Assembly (NCBI GenBank): GCA_000613065.1
Contig: CBZS010000841.1
Location: 1-42,346, forward strand
Direction of reading: 5' to 3'
DNA: 42,346 nt
DNA from: Richelia intracellularis
GTDB taxonomy: Bacteria; Cyanobacteriota; Cyanobacteriia; Cyanobacteriales; Nostocaceae
In this document: positions 25,421-35,714 of the stretch, in pieces
How positions within the stretch are numbered: position 1 is the first letter of the stretch
Layout of the letters: every line of letters begins with the position of its first letter
Position numbers and translations under genes: made by a program
The notes under the pieces: generated by a model
What the model was told of the DNA's origin: nothing
What the model saw: only the letters and a program-made list of their open reading frames with translations
The model's database searches: none

Positions 25421-27166
25421 ATGTTGTCTGTGTTGCGAATTGAAAATTTTGCCTTAGTCGATCGCTTGGAACTTTCGTTCGGTGATGGGTTAAATGTATT
25501 CACTGGTGAAACTGGTGCTGGTAAGTCAATTATTTTAGATGCTATTGATGCGTTACTGGGCGGTAAAGTATCCAGTCGGTTGGTAAGAACCGGCAGCAAC
25601 CGAGCAATTGTAGAGGCTACTCTTATTGTTAATGCGGCAGTGGCTGCTTGGTTAAGCGAACAAGAAATAGACTTGATAGATGAAAATTACGTAGTTGTTA
25701 CTAGAGAAATTACCATCAACACCAGTAATATCCGCAGTCGAACCCGGTTAAATGGGGTATTAGTAAATCGGCAAATGATGGCAGAAATGCGCGAACGCTT
25801 AGTCGAAATCACCGCTCAAGGACAAACTGTACAAATAGGGGAATCAACCCAGGTAAGGGAATGGTTAGATGCTTACGGGGGTAAGCGGATTTGCCAGCAA
25901 AGGCAAGCTGTAGCAGGTGCTTTCAGCCGATATAAACAAGCATCTCAGTTATTAGAAAAACGACGCACTTCTGACAGAGAAAGGTTACAAAAACTAGATT
26001 TACTCACCTATCAAGTACAGGAATTAGGTGAGGCAAATTTAGGTGAAAGTAATGAGTTAGAGCAACTACAACAGGAACAACAACGACTGAATCATGTAGT
26101 TGAACTACAGCAAATGAGTTATAGAGTTTACCAAGCTTTATATCAGAATGATGCCGAAACTCCTACCGCTACAGATTTACTGGGTGATAGTGAAGCAGAA
26201 TTAACAGATATGGTTGACTATGACAGTCAACTCCAGCCTCTATTGGATATGGTACGGGATGCTCAAGCTAGCATTGCTGAAGTTGCTAGACAGGTAAACA
26301 AGTATGGGGAAAGTTTAGAAGCAGATCCCCAACGTTTGGAGGAAGTAGAAGAAAGAATACGGCAATTAAAGCAAATTTGTCGTAAATATGGTCCTACCCT
26401 AGACGAAGCAATCGCTCACTATCAAGGTATCCAAGCAGAGCTAACTGAACTCAATGATAGCGAACAATCCATTGAAAATTTAGAAGTACAGGAGCAGGAA
26501 TGTTGGCAAAAGCTCACTAAAGCCTGTCAAAAGTTAACAAAACTACGATACAGCGCAGGTAACACTCTGGAGTCGGAAATAATTGGGGAACTCAAACACC
26601 TTGCCATGGACAAAGTCCAATTCCAGGTAGAAATCACTCCTACAACCGCCACAACTGCTGGTGCAGATAAAATCACCTTCATGTTTAGCCCCAATCCTGG
26701 GGAGCCCTTACAACCCTTCTCAGCCATCGGTTCTGGGGGAGAGATGAGCCGCTTCCTATTAGCCCTCAGAGCCTGCTTCTCCCAAGCAGATGGGGTAGAA
26801 ACCATGGTATTTGATGAAATTGACGTAGGCGTATCTGGGAGAGTTGCCCAAGCGATCGCAGAAAAATTATACCAACTCAGCCAAAGACACCAGGTCTTAT
26901 GTGTTACTCACCAGCCCTTAGTCGCAGCTATGGCAGACCGACATTTTCAGGTATCCAAACAAGTTATCAACCAGAGAAAGGGTAAAAAAGAGAACAATGG
27001 CAAAGGAGAAGAACGTACCGTGGTGCGAGTTACCGTTTTAGATAACGTAAAAAAACGTAGGGAAGAATTAGCACAACTCGCGGGTGGTAAATCTGCACAG
27101 GATGCGATCGCTTTTGCAGATTCTCTGTTAGCCCAAGCTGCAAATTACCGCGATAAATCAAATTGA
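25421..27166 (+). CDS. recN: DNA repair protein RecN
   Basis: A 581-residue SMC-like ATPase. It opens MLSVLRIENFALVDRLELSF and has Walker A GETGAGKS at 29-36. Two coiled-coil arms occupy the middle (about 155-375). The C-terminal head has the signature SAIGSGGEMSRFLLALR and Walker B VFDEIDVGVSG, then CVTHQPLVAA. RecN acts early in double-strand-break repair, bridging DNA ends with RecA. A basic Lys-rich insert (about 517-530, RKGKKENNGKGE) is less typical. Length is at the upper end of the family. It is monocistronic. Confidence 0.95.
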   Translation: MLSVLRIENFALVDRLELSFGDGLNVFTGETGAGKSIILDAIDALLGGKVSSRLVRTGSNRAIVEATLIVNAAVAAWLSEQEIDLIDENYVVVTREITINTSNIRSRTRLNGVLVNRQMMAEMRERLVEITAQGQTVQIGESTQVREWLDAYGGKRICQQRQAVAGAFSRYKQASQLLEKRRTSDRERLQKLDLLTYQVQELGEANLGESNELEQLQQEQQRLNHVVELQQMSYRVYQALYQNDAETPTATDLLGDSEAELTDMVDYDSQLQPLLDMVRDAQASIAEVARQVNKYGESLEADPQRLEEVEERIRQLKQICRKYGPTLDEAIAHYQGIQAELTELNDSEQSIENLEVQEQECWQKLTKACQKLTKLRYSAGNTLESEIIGELKHLAMDKVQFQVEITPTTATTAGADKITFMFSPNPGEPLQPFSAIGSGGEMSRFLLALRACFSQADGVETMVFDEIDVGVSGRVAQAIAEKLYQLSQRHQVLCVTHQPLVAAMADRHFQVSKQVINQRKGKKENNGKGEERTVVRVTVLDNVKKRREELAQLAGGKSAQDAIAFADSLLAQAANYRDKSN

Positions 27167-27495
27167 GTGGGTCAATGCATACAAAACTTTACAAAAATTA
27201 TTCAACCATCTAATTTCCGTAAATTTTTCATTGGTATCTTAGATTTTTCGGCGTTGCATAAGTGCGGAATGAATTAGGGTTTGAAACCATTGATAAATCG
27301 TTTAAAATTGAGTGAAATCATCCCGCACTTACGTAACGCCTATCTTAGAAGTTCTTTTCTATGCAGCTTCATCTTAAATTGATACAAGTGATTGGATTCT
27401 GAAATATAAATGTAGTTCAGGGTGGGTATAAAGCCAACATATCAGCCATTGATAGCTTAAGTTGGCATCCACACCACAAGGGTTACCCCTACTCC
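27167..27495. other. intergenic region between convergent recN and rpiA
   Basis: About 330 bases without an ORF, occupied mainly by the 91-bp MITE-like copy at 27250-27340. Confidence 0.6.
27250..27340. repeat. 91-bp MITE-like element, copy 3
   Basis: Begins GGCGTTGCATAAGTGCGGAA and ends CGCACTTACGTAACGCC. Both ends here carry the ATAAGTGCGGG-type arm, making it a more symmetrical palindrome than the others. Confidence 0.85.
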
Positions 27496-28209
27496 CTACA
27501 TTTCCCTTACCACAGGTTTACCATCCTTAACTTTGCCAATTAAGATAACATCAGCACAATTGACGAAAATGCCATTTTCTAAGACACCGGGAATGTTATT
27601 CAGGACTTTCTCTAAATTTACTGGGTCGGGGATGTCATCAAATCTCACATCTACCACTAAATTACCTTGGTCTGTTACCACCGGACCAGCTTTTTTTACA
27701 CCCATACGTAGTTCTGGCTTTCCACCAAGTTCCTTAATGGCGTTCATTACTGGAGTTACAGCCATGGGTATGACTTCAACCGGAACTGCAAATACAGAGC
27801 CTAACTTCTTGACTAATTTACCTGCATCTACAACCACTACAAACTGATTGGCAAGGTAATCAACTACCTTTTCACGGGTATGTGCAGCACCACCACCCTT
27901 AATTAAATTCTTCTGTGGATCTACCTCATCTGCTCCATCAATGGCAATATCAATATGGTTAATAGCATCTAAAGTAGTCAAAGGAATACCATACTGCTTC
28001 GAGAGAACTTCCGCTTGGAAAGAAGTAGGGACACCCACAATATTCTGGACTTCTCCACATTGCAGACGTTCACCAATATACTGAATTGCATAAGCGGTAG
28101 TTGAACCCGTACCCAAACCCACAATCGAATTTGACTTTACCAGGGATGCGGCTGCTTTGCCGACTTCTTGCTTCATTAATGTTACGGGATCTGGTGCGTT
28201 CATTCCCAA
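27496..28209 (-). CDS. rpiA: ribose-5-phosphate isomerase A
   Basis: A 237-residue RpiA that interconverts ribose 5-phosphate and ribulose 5-phosphate in the pentose phosphate and Calvin cycles. Motifs are [12 protein letters not shown] (phosphate loop), [19 protein letters not shown] with the catalytic acids, and the KLVKKLG region. The C-terminus is normal ([15 protein letters not shown]). The frame reads from M-G-M-N-A-P; an internal Met three codons in could also start. It is a single gene, and the MITE-like copy lies downstream. Confidence 0.96.
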   Translation of the reverse strand: MGMNAPDPVTLMKQEVGKAAASLVKSNSIVGLGTGSTTAYAIQYIGERLQCGEVQNIVGVPTSFQAEVLSKQYGIPLTTLDAINHIDIAIDGADEVDPQKNLIKGGGAAHTREKVVDYLANQFVVVVDAGKLVKKLGSVFAVPVEVIPMAVTPVMNAIKELGGKPELRMGVKKAGPVVTDQGNLVVDVRFDDIPDPVNLEKVLNNIPGVLENGIFVNCADVILIGKVKDGKPVVREM

Positions 28210-28309
28210 AAACTCCAGAAAAACTTACTATCCTATCTTAAGTGGAAAGAGCAAAGAAGCGATCGCAATCAAAATTTAAAATAGAGTCGTCCCCAATCTC
28301 AACGCAACC

Positions 28310-28397
28310 ATGGCTCAACTCAAAACCCCACTCACCCTGGAAGAATTTATGACTCTATTCGGAATTGAGAACACTCATGAGCTGATGGAGTCTTTAA
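28310..28397 (+). pseudogene. Uma2-like (DUF820) gene start, cut by ISAzo13 copy B
   Basis: ATG 28310 opens MAQLKTPLTLEEFMTLFGIE followed by NTHELMESL, like the N-terminus of the Uma2/DUF820 restriction-endonuclease-fold proteins abundant in cyanobacteria. After 29 codons the frame runs into the insertion sequence at 28398 and no remainder is found beyond it. Function of Uma2 proteins is unclear. Confidence 0.55.
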
Positions 28398-29745
28398 GGT
28401 TATTTATAAGAAAGAATTTACCAATGAAAGTAAGATGTAATGTTCATGAGTAAAAAAACAGGGGCAAGTATTTTGAAGTATGCTAGACCCAGCAGAGGAA
28501 CCCAAATAATTAACAAGATCACAAATAGAAGACTTGCGGTTGGCAGCATCCAAAATGAATGGAGTAGAACCTCGGGGCTTTCAAGCTCAGATGACGTTGA
28601 AATATTGCCAAGGTAGAGCAAGGTTAACACAAACAGTATTCGGTTGGGATAGAGAAAATATAGAGTTAGGGTTAGCGGAAAAAAGAACAGGGATAATCTG
28701 TGTGGCATTACAATCAGCCTTTAGCACAGCAAAGCGTTGCCAGGAGAAAGAACCTCTTCTCTTGTGGCATTATCCCTGGGACAAATTGCACAATATCATT
28801 CTCAACAAGACCCAACATTTAAAACTTCCTTAGCCTATACCCAGTTAACAGCAACATCGGCACTAGAAAAACTCAAAGAACAGGAATTTAGCCAGGAGCA
28901 ATTGCCTTCCCCCAGTACAATGGCACAAGTATTGAATCGAATGGGCTATGGTCTTCGTAAAGTAGTAAAAGCTAAACCTCAAAAAAAATTGCACAAACTG
29001 ATGATATCTTCAACAACATCAAAGAATTTCAGCCGCAATCAACAAACAAGCCTGAAAGTCAAACGACTAAGCATGGATTCCAAAGCTACGGTTAATATCG
29101 GGGGTTATTCTCGTGGTAGAACAACCAGAGGAGACAATCAAGCTGAGGAGCATCATATAGGATGCACAGAAAAATATACTCCCTGTGGGATTCTTGATGA
29201 AGAAGATAGTGGGCAATTATTCTATATTAAGTTTGGTAATTCTTCTTATAAAACCAGGGATTTTATTGTTGATACTCTAATTCAATAGTGGAAGACAATG
29301 ACACCAGAACAAAAGCAGGATACCGAACTGATACAAATTAAAGTTGATACTGGTCCGGAAAGTAGTGGAGTAAGAACTCAATTAAAAAAAAGGATGGTTG
29401 AGTTTGTTGATCTGCTAAATATACCAATTCAATTGGTTTACTATCCTCCTTACCATAGTAAATACAATCCCATAGAGGGTTGTTGGGGTATTCTTGACCA
29501 GCATTGGAATGGGCCGGGCGAAGCTTGTTGATCTTGAAGTCATGGTTTCCTGGGCTTCGAGTATGACTAGGAAAGGCTTATATCCTATCTTGAGTTTAAG
29601 TAAAACTGTTTACCAAAAAGGGATTTCTCTAACAAAAAAAGCTATGAAAGAAGTGGAGTCTAGATTACAGCGAAATCCACTGTTGCCCAAATGGGATATC
29701 TTGATTTAACCGCTTTAGCTGGTAATTTATTTTTAAAAAATCAGC
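28398..29745 (+). mobile_element. ISAzo13-family insertion sequence, copy B (1348 bp, decayed)
   Basis: Starts GGTTATTTATAAGAAAGAAT and ends with the complement of the GGTGATTTTTGAAAAAT-type end (TTTTTAAAAAATCAGC). TTAA lies directly outside both ends (28394-28397 and 29746-29749), a possible target duplication. It is followed within 7 bases by ISKra4 copy 2. Confidence 0.85.
28480..29709 (+). pseudogene. ISAzo13-family transposase, broken (copy B)
   Basis: Reading pieces are 28480-28830 (with an early TAA after MLDPAEEPK), 28737-29288, 29298-29531 and 29494-29709. Together they span the full transposase, ending LQRNPLLPKWDILI. Copy B lacks the 11-base G-run found in copies A and C; the corresponding place reads GGGCCGGGCG. 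A TAG (W to stop) follows DTLIQ at 29286. It is inactive as read. Confidence 0.85.
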
Positions 29746-29752
29746 TTAAATT

Positions 29753-30868
29753 GAGTGCGACTCTCTTAGTAAGACGGGGAGTGCAACTTAGACAGGTATT
29801 GGAAGAGGTGGAGGGGTCGTAGAACAAGGAGCTTTGAGAACTTGCTTGAGCAAAGAAATACCACTAGAGAAAGTACAAAGCCAGGAGATTACGTTTATGT
29901 TCTTGTTGTAGATCAAACTGCCAATACTCATCCTAATCGCCACTGATGTATAAAGAACCCAGGGATAAAAAAGCCTCAGCACCCCTCATGGTCCATCCAG
30001 CGTCAATATCCTCCTGTCTTTAATTATATGGCGAGAAGCACCCTCAATCAGCCCCGTGGCGATGGGGAATCCAGCTTTTAAGTAATCGTCATATTTGAGG
30101 TATTTGGTATTGTTAAGTAAATATCTAGCACAGGTATCCACGGGTTTACGTTCTTGGGGGGTGAGTTTGGGTAAAGTCGCACTCCGGCCCATACCTGGGG
30201 CAACTGAACTTGATTTACCTTCAAGGATAAGCTGTAAACGTTTGCTCTCCCAACCTTCTGCCTGTATTTAAGTCTGAGAATAAAAGACAAATGCAGCTTT
30301 CCACAAAAACTCAATCACATGGATAATATTCCTGTCTTAGTCCATGAGAATATTGCTATGCTGGTAGATTAAACTCCCCATCCAAAGGAAATAGCCTATT
30401 TATCTTTCTTCCTCCATAACCAATTCTATTGGCGATTACTGTGCCAAATAATGTGGTCAATTTCCGCGACAATTTTTTCTTGTGTGTTCTGTTTACTGAG
30501 TCTGTGCCTGCACACCCTGCCTCTATTTCATCTTGAGTGCGTTTATCGAAATATCTTTGTTTGTAACAACCGTCTCAATAGTTCCTATCCATTCTCAAGT
30601 TACTTACTCTCTATCTGGGAGTATTCTAACCCACAAATGTTGTCTGAGTCTAAGCAACTAACTTTCTCTTCAAATAGTTCTCGTGCTTGTGACCAAAACA
30701 TACCTTGATTTGATGTAGATGCTTGCATAGGGTGTGGAACTGTTCCTGTTTTTTCACTTTTTACAAGCCAATTCCATCAAGTACATTTTTGGCTGTCAAG
30801 ACTACTCTGGTTCACTTGTCATTTATTATTCTGATATCATCCTCCGTACTACGAAAAGAGTCGCATCC
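29753..30868 (-). mobile_element. ISKra4-family insertion sequence, copy 2 (decayed)
   Basis: The low end GTGCGACTCTCTTAGTAAGA and the high end, reversed, GGATGCGACTCTTTTCGTAG form terminal inverted repeats like those of copy 1. It adjoins ISAzo13 copy B tail to tail, and its other end abuts an IS1634-type transposase fragment. Confidence 0.8.
29788..30701 (-). pseudogene. ISKra4-family transposase, broken (copy 2)
   Basis: Frames on the minus strand give MFWSQARELFEEKVSCLDSD-like text from 30701, then KPVDTCARYLLNNTKYLKYD, DYLKAGFPIATGLIEGASRH and the end CSTTPPPLPIPV. There are many stops and frameshifts; the middle around 30300-30500 is the most damaged. Confidence 0.75.
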
Positions 30869-30879
30869 AAATGAGTTTT

Positions 30880-31212
30880 GTTGATTTTTTCAACCAACTA
30901 CTTGGAAGTTATCCCCAAGAAATAATCAGCGCAGGCCAAGTGGTCAAAGCAATGATTATCAATGGCTTAGGCTTTATCAGTGCACCATTATATTTATTTG
31001 AGAAGTTCTTCGAAGGGATTGCAACGGAATATTTATTGGGAAAGGGAATACAACCAGAACATTTTAACGAAGAATGCTTGGGCAGAGTCTTAGACAAACT
31101 ATATGATGCAGGATTAACGGAAATTTTTATCCGAGTCGCACTATCAGCAGCAGATAGATTTGGAGTGAAAATGGACAGCTTCCACTTGGATTCAAGTTGA
31201 TTTGATGTACAT
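30880..31212 (+). pseudogene. IS1634-type (DUF4277) transposase fragment
   Basis: A plus-strand frame reads NQLLGSYPQEIISAGQVVKA, MIINGLGFISAPLYLFEKFF, GIATEYLLGKGIQPEHFNEE, CLGRVLDKLYDAGL and DRFGVKMDSFHLDSS, then a TGA in place of a Ser codon and FDVHGDYEY. This is the N-terminal region of IS1634-type transposases. The start of the gene is lost at the ISKra4 copy 2 junction (the ATG at 30871 is probably accidental), and the remainder is cut by the IS5-type element. A mini-element with the same N-terminus is at 35715-36068. Confidence 0.8.
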
Positions 31213-32081
31213 GGGGATTATGAGTATATCCCACTAAGATGTTTTTGTTAATGCAAATATGGATTGTTGCAAGAGACAAAAAAGTATCAAAACAAGCTGA
31301 AATTCTTTCCCATCTGACAATAAGACGATGATATTTTTTTTGAAACCATAGGAAACAACGTTCTTTTTGTCAGATGGGACGGAAATTTTAATGGGTCTGC
31401 CCTTGCTCTTCTTTGTCTTCCAAACCCGCTTGGGCCATTGCGGCCTAATACCACCACGTCTACGTAAAGCAGCACGATTATCCTTAGAATCGTACGTAGG
31501 CTTTGTCAGCAGTAAGCACTTTCACTTTCAGGGATTTACGGGGTCTACCGCGTTTGTTGGTCTTAACCTTTACACTGTCTAGAAGTGGTATCACCTGATC
31601 TGTTTCACTACCATTGGCAGGTGTGGTGCGATTGATTGGATAAAGGCATTCCTGAGCCTTCAGTAAGAGTGTGTATAAAAAAAACCTTTCCTTTCCCACC
31701 GTAAGGAACACCATCAGCACTGCCCTTTCCAGGCGGAAAAAGACCCGTCCACCGCGCCATAACTCCAGTTTCTTAACCTTTTTTCTTGTCCAATCCCCAA
31801 TATTCTTGCTTGTAAAGCCTCTAAAGTCCCGTCCAACTGCCAACGTTTGAGCCATCGATGTGCAGAGCTCTTTGATGCCCATATTTCTCCTTTTGGAACG
31901 TCACACCAACGACACCCTGTTATTAATATATACAGTAAGGTCTTGAGTACATAACGAAATGAAGAATGTGGCATTCCTGGTTCGCGTTTCTCTGGCGGTT
32001 TCGGAAAAATATCCTCAAACAAAGACCACTCCAAATTACTCAGTCCTTCAAAACCTCCAGCCATCAGATGATATAACCCCT
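31213..32081 (-). mobile_element. IS5-family insertion sequence (decayed)
   Basis: Extent is judged from the transposase plus weak inverted ends (GGGGATTATG at 31213 and, reversed, GGGGTTATATCATC at 32081). The ends are approximate and no target duplication is clear. It sits after the IS1634-type fragment and before leuD. Confidence 0.6.
31240..32064 (-). pseudogene. IS5-family transposase, broken
   Basis: Minus-strand segments are 32064-31714 (MAGGFEGLSNLEWSLFEDIF, TGCRWCDVPKGEIWAS, YGAVDGSFSAWKG), 31882-31484 (INRTTPANGSETDQVIPLLD, NKRGRPRKSLKVKVLTADKA) and then other frames with LRRRGIRPQWPKRVWK and RLIVRWERISACFD. The order is that of IS5-family DDE transposases with the catalytic Asp, Asp and Glu regions in separate frames, so at least three frameshifts are present. 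Confidence 0.8.
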
Positions 32082-32273
32082 CTTATTCAACAGGCATATT
32101 ATCACCTTCTGCTATTAGTGCGATAGACTCATGTTTCTCTGGTCTGATATTCCCACAGCAACTACTTTTTCTCTTTTTTGAGGAAACCCTAATTAGCGAG
32201 CGCAAAACCACCACAAGCAAAACTGTATTCTCACTGCCTTATTCTCTTCAAGTGTATCTAGGGAAATTTCTAT

Positions 32274-32867
32274 CTAACTCCAGCTTACATATGGTAACTT
32301 TGCAGCAGTTGCTTTTACCTGTTCACTATGGGATACCAATTGACCGCAAGCATCCCAAGTGCCAGAAACAAACATATTTTTTGCTCCCTCACCCATAGAA
32401 ACGGGAGCGACAAAATCACCACAACTAACTTCCATGGTTTCCAAGTTGACTGTCATACCTACTTGAGGATTAGCTGTAACAATTTCTTGTAATTGCTTGA
32501 CGATACTAGGTTCTGCTGTTAAGCAAGGAATACCAATGGCGACACAGTTACCAAAAAAGATTTCGGCAAAACTTTCGCCAATTAATGCTTGAATTCCCCA
32601 TTTTGCGATCGCTTGGGGTGCATGTTCCCTAGAAGAACCACAGCCAAAGTTGCGATTAACTAATAAAATATTGGCAGCTTGGTATTGGGATTGATCGAAG
32701 GTATGCTTACCTTCTAGAGCATTTCTATCATCTGCGAATGCATGTTCTCCTAAGCCATCAAAGGTGACACAGCGCAAAAAACGAGCAGGAATAATGCGAT
32801 CAGTATCAATATCGTTACCGACTAAAGGGATACCACTTCCAGAAACAGTTTTAACTTCACTAACCAT
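32274..32867 (-). CDS. leuD: 3-isopropylmalate dehydratase small subunit
   Basis: A 197-residue LeuD. The swivel-domain motifs [20 protein letters not shown] and [20 protein letters not shown] are present, and the N-terminus [15 protein letters not shown] is typical. With LeuC it isomerises 2-isopropylmalate to 3-isopropylmalate in leucine synthesis. It lies about 110 bases downstream of leuC on the same strand as one operon. Confidence 0.96.
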   Translation of the reverse strand: MVSEVKTVSGSGIPLVGNDIDTDRIIPARFLRCVTFDGLGEHAFADDRNALEGKHTFDQSQYQAANILLVNRNFGCGSSREHAPQAIAKWGIQALIGESFAEIFFGNCVAIGIPCLTAEPSIVKQLQEIVTANPQVGMTVNLETMEVSCGDFVAPVSMGEGAKNMFVSGTWDACGQLVSHSEQVKATAAKLPYVSWS

Positions 32868-32976
32868 GGAGAATGTTGAATTTTAGATTTTGAATTGTAG
32901 TTATGAATGAAAGCCTTTGTGGGGGCGAATAGCATTCGCCCTGAATTTGGAGTTAATTAAGTTAAGTTATCAAAAA

Positions 32977-34383
32977 CTAATTCAATAACTGACGCACATC
33001 AAAGACCTCCCCTTTGATAGCTGCAGCTGCAACCATAGCAGGACTCATAAGTAAGGTACGTCCAGAAGCAGAGCCTTGTCTACCTTTGAAGTTACGGTTG
33101 GAAGATGAAGCACTAATCTGCCTACCTTGTAACTTATCAGGATTCATTGCCAAACACATGGAACATCCCGGTTCACGCCATTCGAATCCGGCTGCTGTAA
33201 AAATTTGATCTAACCCTTCTGCTTCTGCTTGTTTTTTCACCCGTTCAGAGCCAGGAACTACAAAGGCTTTTACGCCCTCAGCTACATGCTGACCTTTTGC
33301 TACCTTTGCTGCTTCCCGTAAGTCGCTAATTCTTCCATTGGTACAGCTGCCAATAAAGCAGACATCTATTTTAGTACCTTGAATTGGCTTACCTGGAGCA
33401 ATATCCATGTAACTGTAAGCTTCCTCTGCAATGAAGCGATCCTCTTCATGGAGTTCTACCGAGGTAGGTACGAACTGATCCACTCCCATTCCTTGACCGG
33501 GAGTAATACCCCAGGTAACAGTAGGGGTAATATCAGTAGCATCAAATACTACTACATCATCATATTCCGCATCAGGGTTACTACGGATAGACTTCCACCA
33601 AGCAACAGCTTTATCCCAGTCTCTTCCATTGGGAGCAAAATCTCTATTTTGCAGGTATTCATAAGTAATGTGATCGGGATTGATATAACCGCTACGGGCT
33701 CCACCTTCGATCGCCATGTTACAGACAGTCATCCTTTCTTCCATACTCATTTGCTCAAAGGTCGTACCTGCGTATTCATAGGCATAACCAACACCACCTT
33801 TAACACCAAGAGTACGGATAATATGGAGAACTACATCTTTGGCGTAGACCCCCGGTTGTAGAGTGCCATTCACTTCAATTTTGCGAACCTTTAACTTAGA
33901 TAGAGCCAGGGTTTGGGAAGCAAGAACATCCCTAACTTGACTCGTCCCAATACCAAAAGCGATCGCGCCAAATGCACCATGGGTAGAGGAATGACTATCG
34001 CCACAAGCAATAGTCATTCCTGGTTGGGTAAGTCCCTGTTCTGGAGCGATAACATGGACAATACCTTGGTTTCCAGAACCAATATTATGGAAAGTTATAC
34101 CGTTTTCTTGGCAGTTTGTTTCAAGGGCTTGCATCATTTCTTCTGCAAGGGTATCTGCAAAGGGACGGGCTTGATTGGTGGTAGGGACAATATGGTCTAC
34201 CGTTGCGATCGTACGTTCTGGAAGTAAAACCTTTAACCCCCTCTCCCGTAACATTGCAAAAGCCTGGGGACTAGTGACTTCGTGAATTAAATGTAGTCCG
34301 ATGAATAGTTGCGTTTGTCCTGAAGGAAGTGTACCAACGGTATGCAAATCCCAAACCTTATCAAACAGGGTTCCCTTGCTCAT
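32977..34383 (-). CDS. leuC: 3-isopropylmalate dehydratase large subunit
   Basis: A 468-residue aconitase-family protein. Its 4Fe-4S cluster Cys ligands are in [10 protein letters not shown] and [11 protein letters not shown]; other family blocks are [32 protein letters not shown] and the substrate-binding [16 protein letters not shown] near the end. It starts [20 protein letters not shown], typical of LeuC. It works with LeuD just downstream. The operon is flanked by IS remnants on both sides but is itself intact. Confidence 0.97.
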   Translation of the reverse strand: MSKGTLFDKVWDLHTVGTLPSGQTQLFIGLHLIHEVTSPQAFAMLRERGLKVLLPERTIATVDHIVPTTNQARPFADTLAEEMMQALETNCQENGITFHNIGSGNQGIVHVIAPEQGLTQPGMTIACGDSHSSTHGAFGAIAFGIGTSQVRDVLASQTLALSKLKVRKIEVNGTLQPGVYAKDVVLHIIRTLGVKGGVGYAYEYAGTTFEQMSMEERMTVCNMAIEGGARSGYINPDHITYEYLQNRDFAPNGRDWDKAVAWWKSIRSNPDAEYDDVVVFDATDITPTVTWGITPGQGMGVDQFVPTSVELHEEDRFIAEEAYSYMDIAPGKPIQGTKIDVCFIGSCTNGRISDLREAAKVAKGQHVAEGVKAFVVPGSERVKKQAEAEGLDQIFTAAGFEWREPGCSMCLAMNPDKLQGRQISASSSNRNFKGRQGSASGRTLLMSPAMVAAAAIKGEVFDVRQLLN

Positions 34384-34419
34384 ACTTGAATTTATATTTC
34401 AGCGATCCGGTCTTTAGAT

Positions 34420-34440
34420 ATTACCAAAAGAGTCGCACCC
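34420..34440. mobile_element. orphan ISKra4 terminal repeat
   Basis: TTACCAAAAGAGTCGCACCC matches the left end of ISKra4 copy 1 (CTACCAAAAGAGTCGCACCC at 20294-20313) at 19 of 20 bases, but no transposase is attached. Confidence 0.6.
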
Positions 34441-34498
34441 TTTTAGATTTTAGATTTTAGATTTTAGATTTTAGATTTTAGATTTTAGATTTTAGATT
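34441..34498. repeat. TTTTAGA heptanucleotide tandem repeat (about 8 units)
   Basis: Eight perfect 7-base units beginning right at the orphan ISKra4 end, then a T-run. Shorter copies of the same motif lie near other gene ends (for example 32880 and 35530). Confidence 0.9.
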
Positions 34499-34583
34499 TT
34501 TTTGAACAGTTTGTGGCGATGATTTCCATCCACAAAAGTTTTCAAGACGAATTTTAGATTGAATGGACAATGTTCCTATTTCC

Positions 34584-34674
34584 GGTGTTACTGAATCAGG
34601 GGATGATTTCACTAAATTTTCAACGATTTCTCAATGGTTTCAAACGCTAATTGATCCCGCAATTATGCAACGCC
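34584..34674. repeat. 91-bp MITE-like element, copy 4
   Basis: Begins GGTGTTACTGAATCAGGGGA and ends AATTATGCAACGCC; same length as the others, with two base changes in the left end. Confidence 0.85.
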
Positions 34675-34741
34675 CTATTTCCTAGTTCACAGTAGACAGT
34701 CAAAATTTTATTCCCTTGTGTGCCCTGCTTAATCTCTCAAC

Positions 34742-35494
34742 TTACAACTTTAATCCCGCTAATCCTAAGTAACGAATTCCATTGGGTGACACATCAAAGC
34801 GGCAGGGTAATACCTCTAAACCAAGAGCGAACGCTTCCCTTAACAGTTTGCCATACAAAGGATCGGTCGTATCTCCAGGAGCAAATTCAGTACAATCACC
34901 ACGATTAATAAAGTAAAACATGACTGCCCTACTTTTTGGTAATAATGCCATTAATTCCCGTAAATGCTTTTGTCCTCTAGTTGTTTCTGTATCTGGAAAT
35001 AATGCTAATTTTCCATCGCACCAGGTTGTATTTTTAACTTCCAGATATATATCCCTATTTTCTAGAGTAGAGTTATTAGTCTGCTTATGAGGTGGATACA
35101 AGTAAAAATCAACTCGACTCTTTCTATCTTTTCCATAAACCACCTCTCCCTTTATTTGGCTATAATTTCCCAGCTCTGGAAACAAATTGTTTTCCAGGGC
35201 TGACTTCACCACCTTATTTGGTAAAGCAGTATTAACTCCCACCCAAGTAGGTTCATCATTATCATCAACCTGAATTAGCTCTAAAGTGTAGGGTAATTTG
35301 CGTTTGGGATTATTACTCAAAGAAAGTTGTACCTGAGAACCAGGGGTAGAAACTCCTGTCATTGGTCCTGTATTAGGACAATGGGCTGTAACTATTTCCC
35401 CAGAAGTTAACTCCACATCAGCGAGAAAACGCTTGTAGCGTTTTAGCAACATTCCAGGATAGAGGGTAGGGTAAGGATAAAGCCAATCAATCAT
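34742..35494 (-). CDS. sfsA: SfsA-family nuclease/sugar-fermentation stimulation protein
   Basis: A 250-residue SfsA protein. Conserved blocks are LLKRYKRFLADVELTSGE, AHCPNTGPMTGVSTPGSQVQ, YLEVKNTTWCDGKLALFPDT and FFINRGDCTEFAP with LPCRFDVSPNGI near the end. The family has an OB-like N-terminus and a restriction-nuclease-like core with an E-x-K motif (EVK). DNA/RNA nuclease activity is reported for it, and older names link it to sugar metabolism. It is a single gene on the minus strand. Confidence 0.92.
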   Translation of the reverse strand: MIDWLYPYPTLYPGMLLKRYKRFLADVELTSGEIVTAHCPNTGPMTGVSTPGSQVQLSLSNNPKRKLPYTLELIQVDDNDEPTWVGVNTALPNKVVKSALENNLFPELGNYSQIKGEVVYGKDRKSRVDFYLYPPHKQTNNSTLENRDIYLEVKNTTWCDGKLALFPDTETTRGQKHLRELMALLPKSRAVMFYFINRGDCTEFAPGDTTDPLYGKLLREAFALGLEVLPCRFDVSPNGIRYLGLAGLKL

Positions 35495-35714
35495 TTTTGG
35501 ATGCTTCTCAAGCGAAGTTGAGGTATGGATTTTGGATTTTAGATCACTTTGGATAATAATAATTGCTGGGTGTCCATTACCTCATGACTTCAATTTAGAA
35601 TTGCATTGGCTGAAACCCTAAAAATAATAGATATCCCAGGTATATAAAAAAGGTTCTGGATAATACATAAGAAGTTTATACCAAATGTCTTGTGTATTTC
35701 TCCTTTTTACTTTT

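Larger units (their letters stand above)
34384..34741. other. repeat-filled intergenic region between leuC and sfsA
   Basis: Contains an orphan ISKra4 end (34420-34440), a TTTTAGA heptamer array (34441-34498) and MITE-like copy 4 (34584-34674). No gene. Confidence 0.7.

Noticed and set aside
25348-25599. Minus-strand ORF over the recN start
   Set aside because: Shadow of recN, rich in Ser/Pro and including the heptamer repeat; no family match.
30451-30708. 85-codon ORF starting MWSISATIFSCVF, also seen at 38551-38808
   Set aside because: Antisense shadow of the ISKra4 transposase start, repeated because the element is repeated.
33379-33861. 160-codon plus-strand ORF inside leuC
   Set aside because: Fully antisense to a clear leuC frame.
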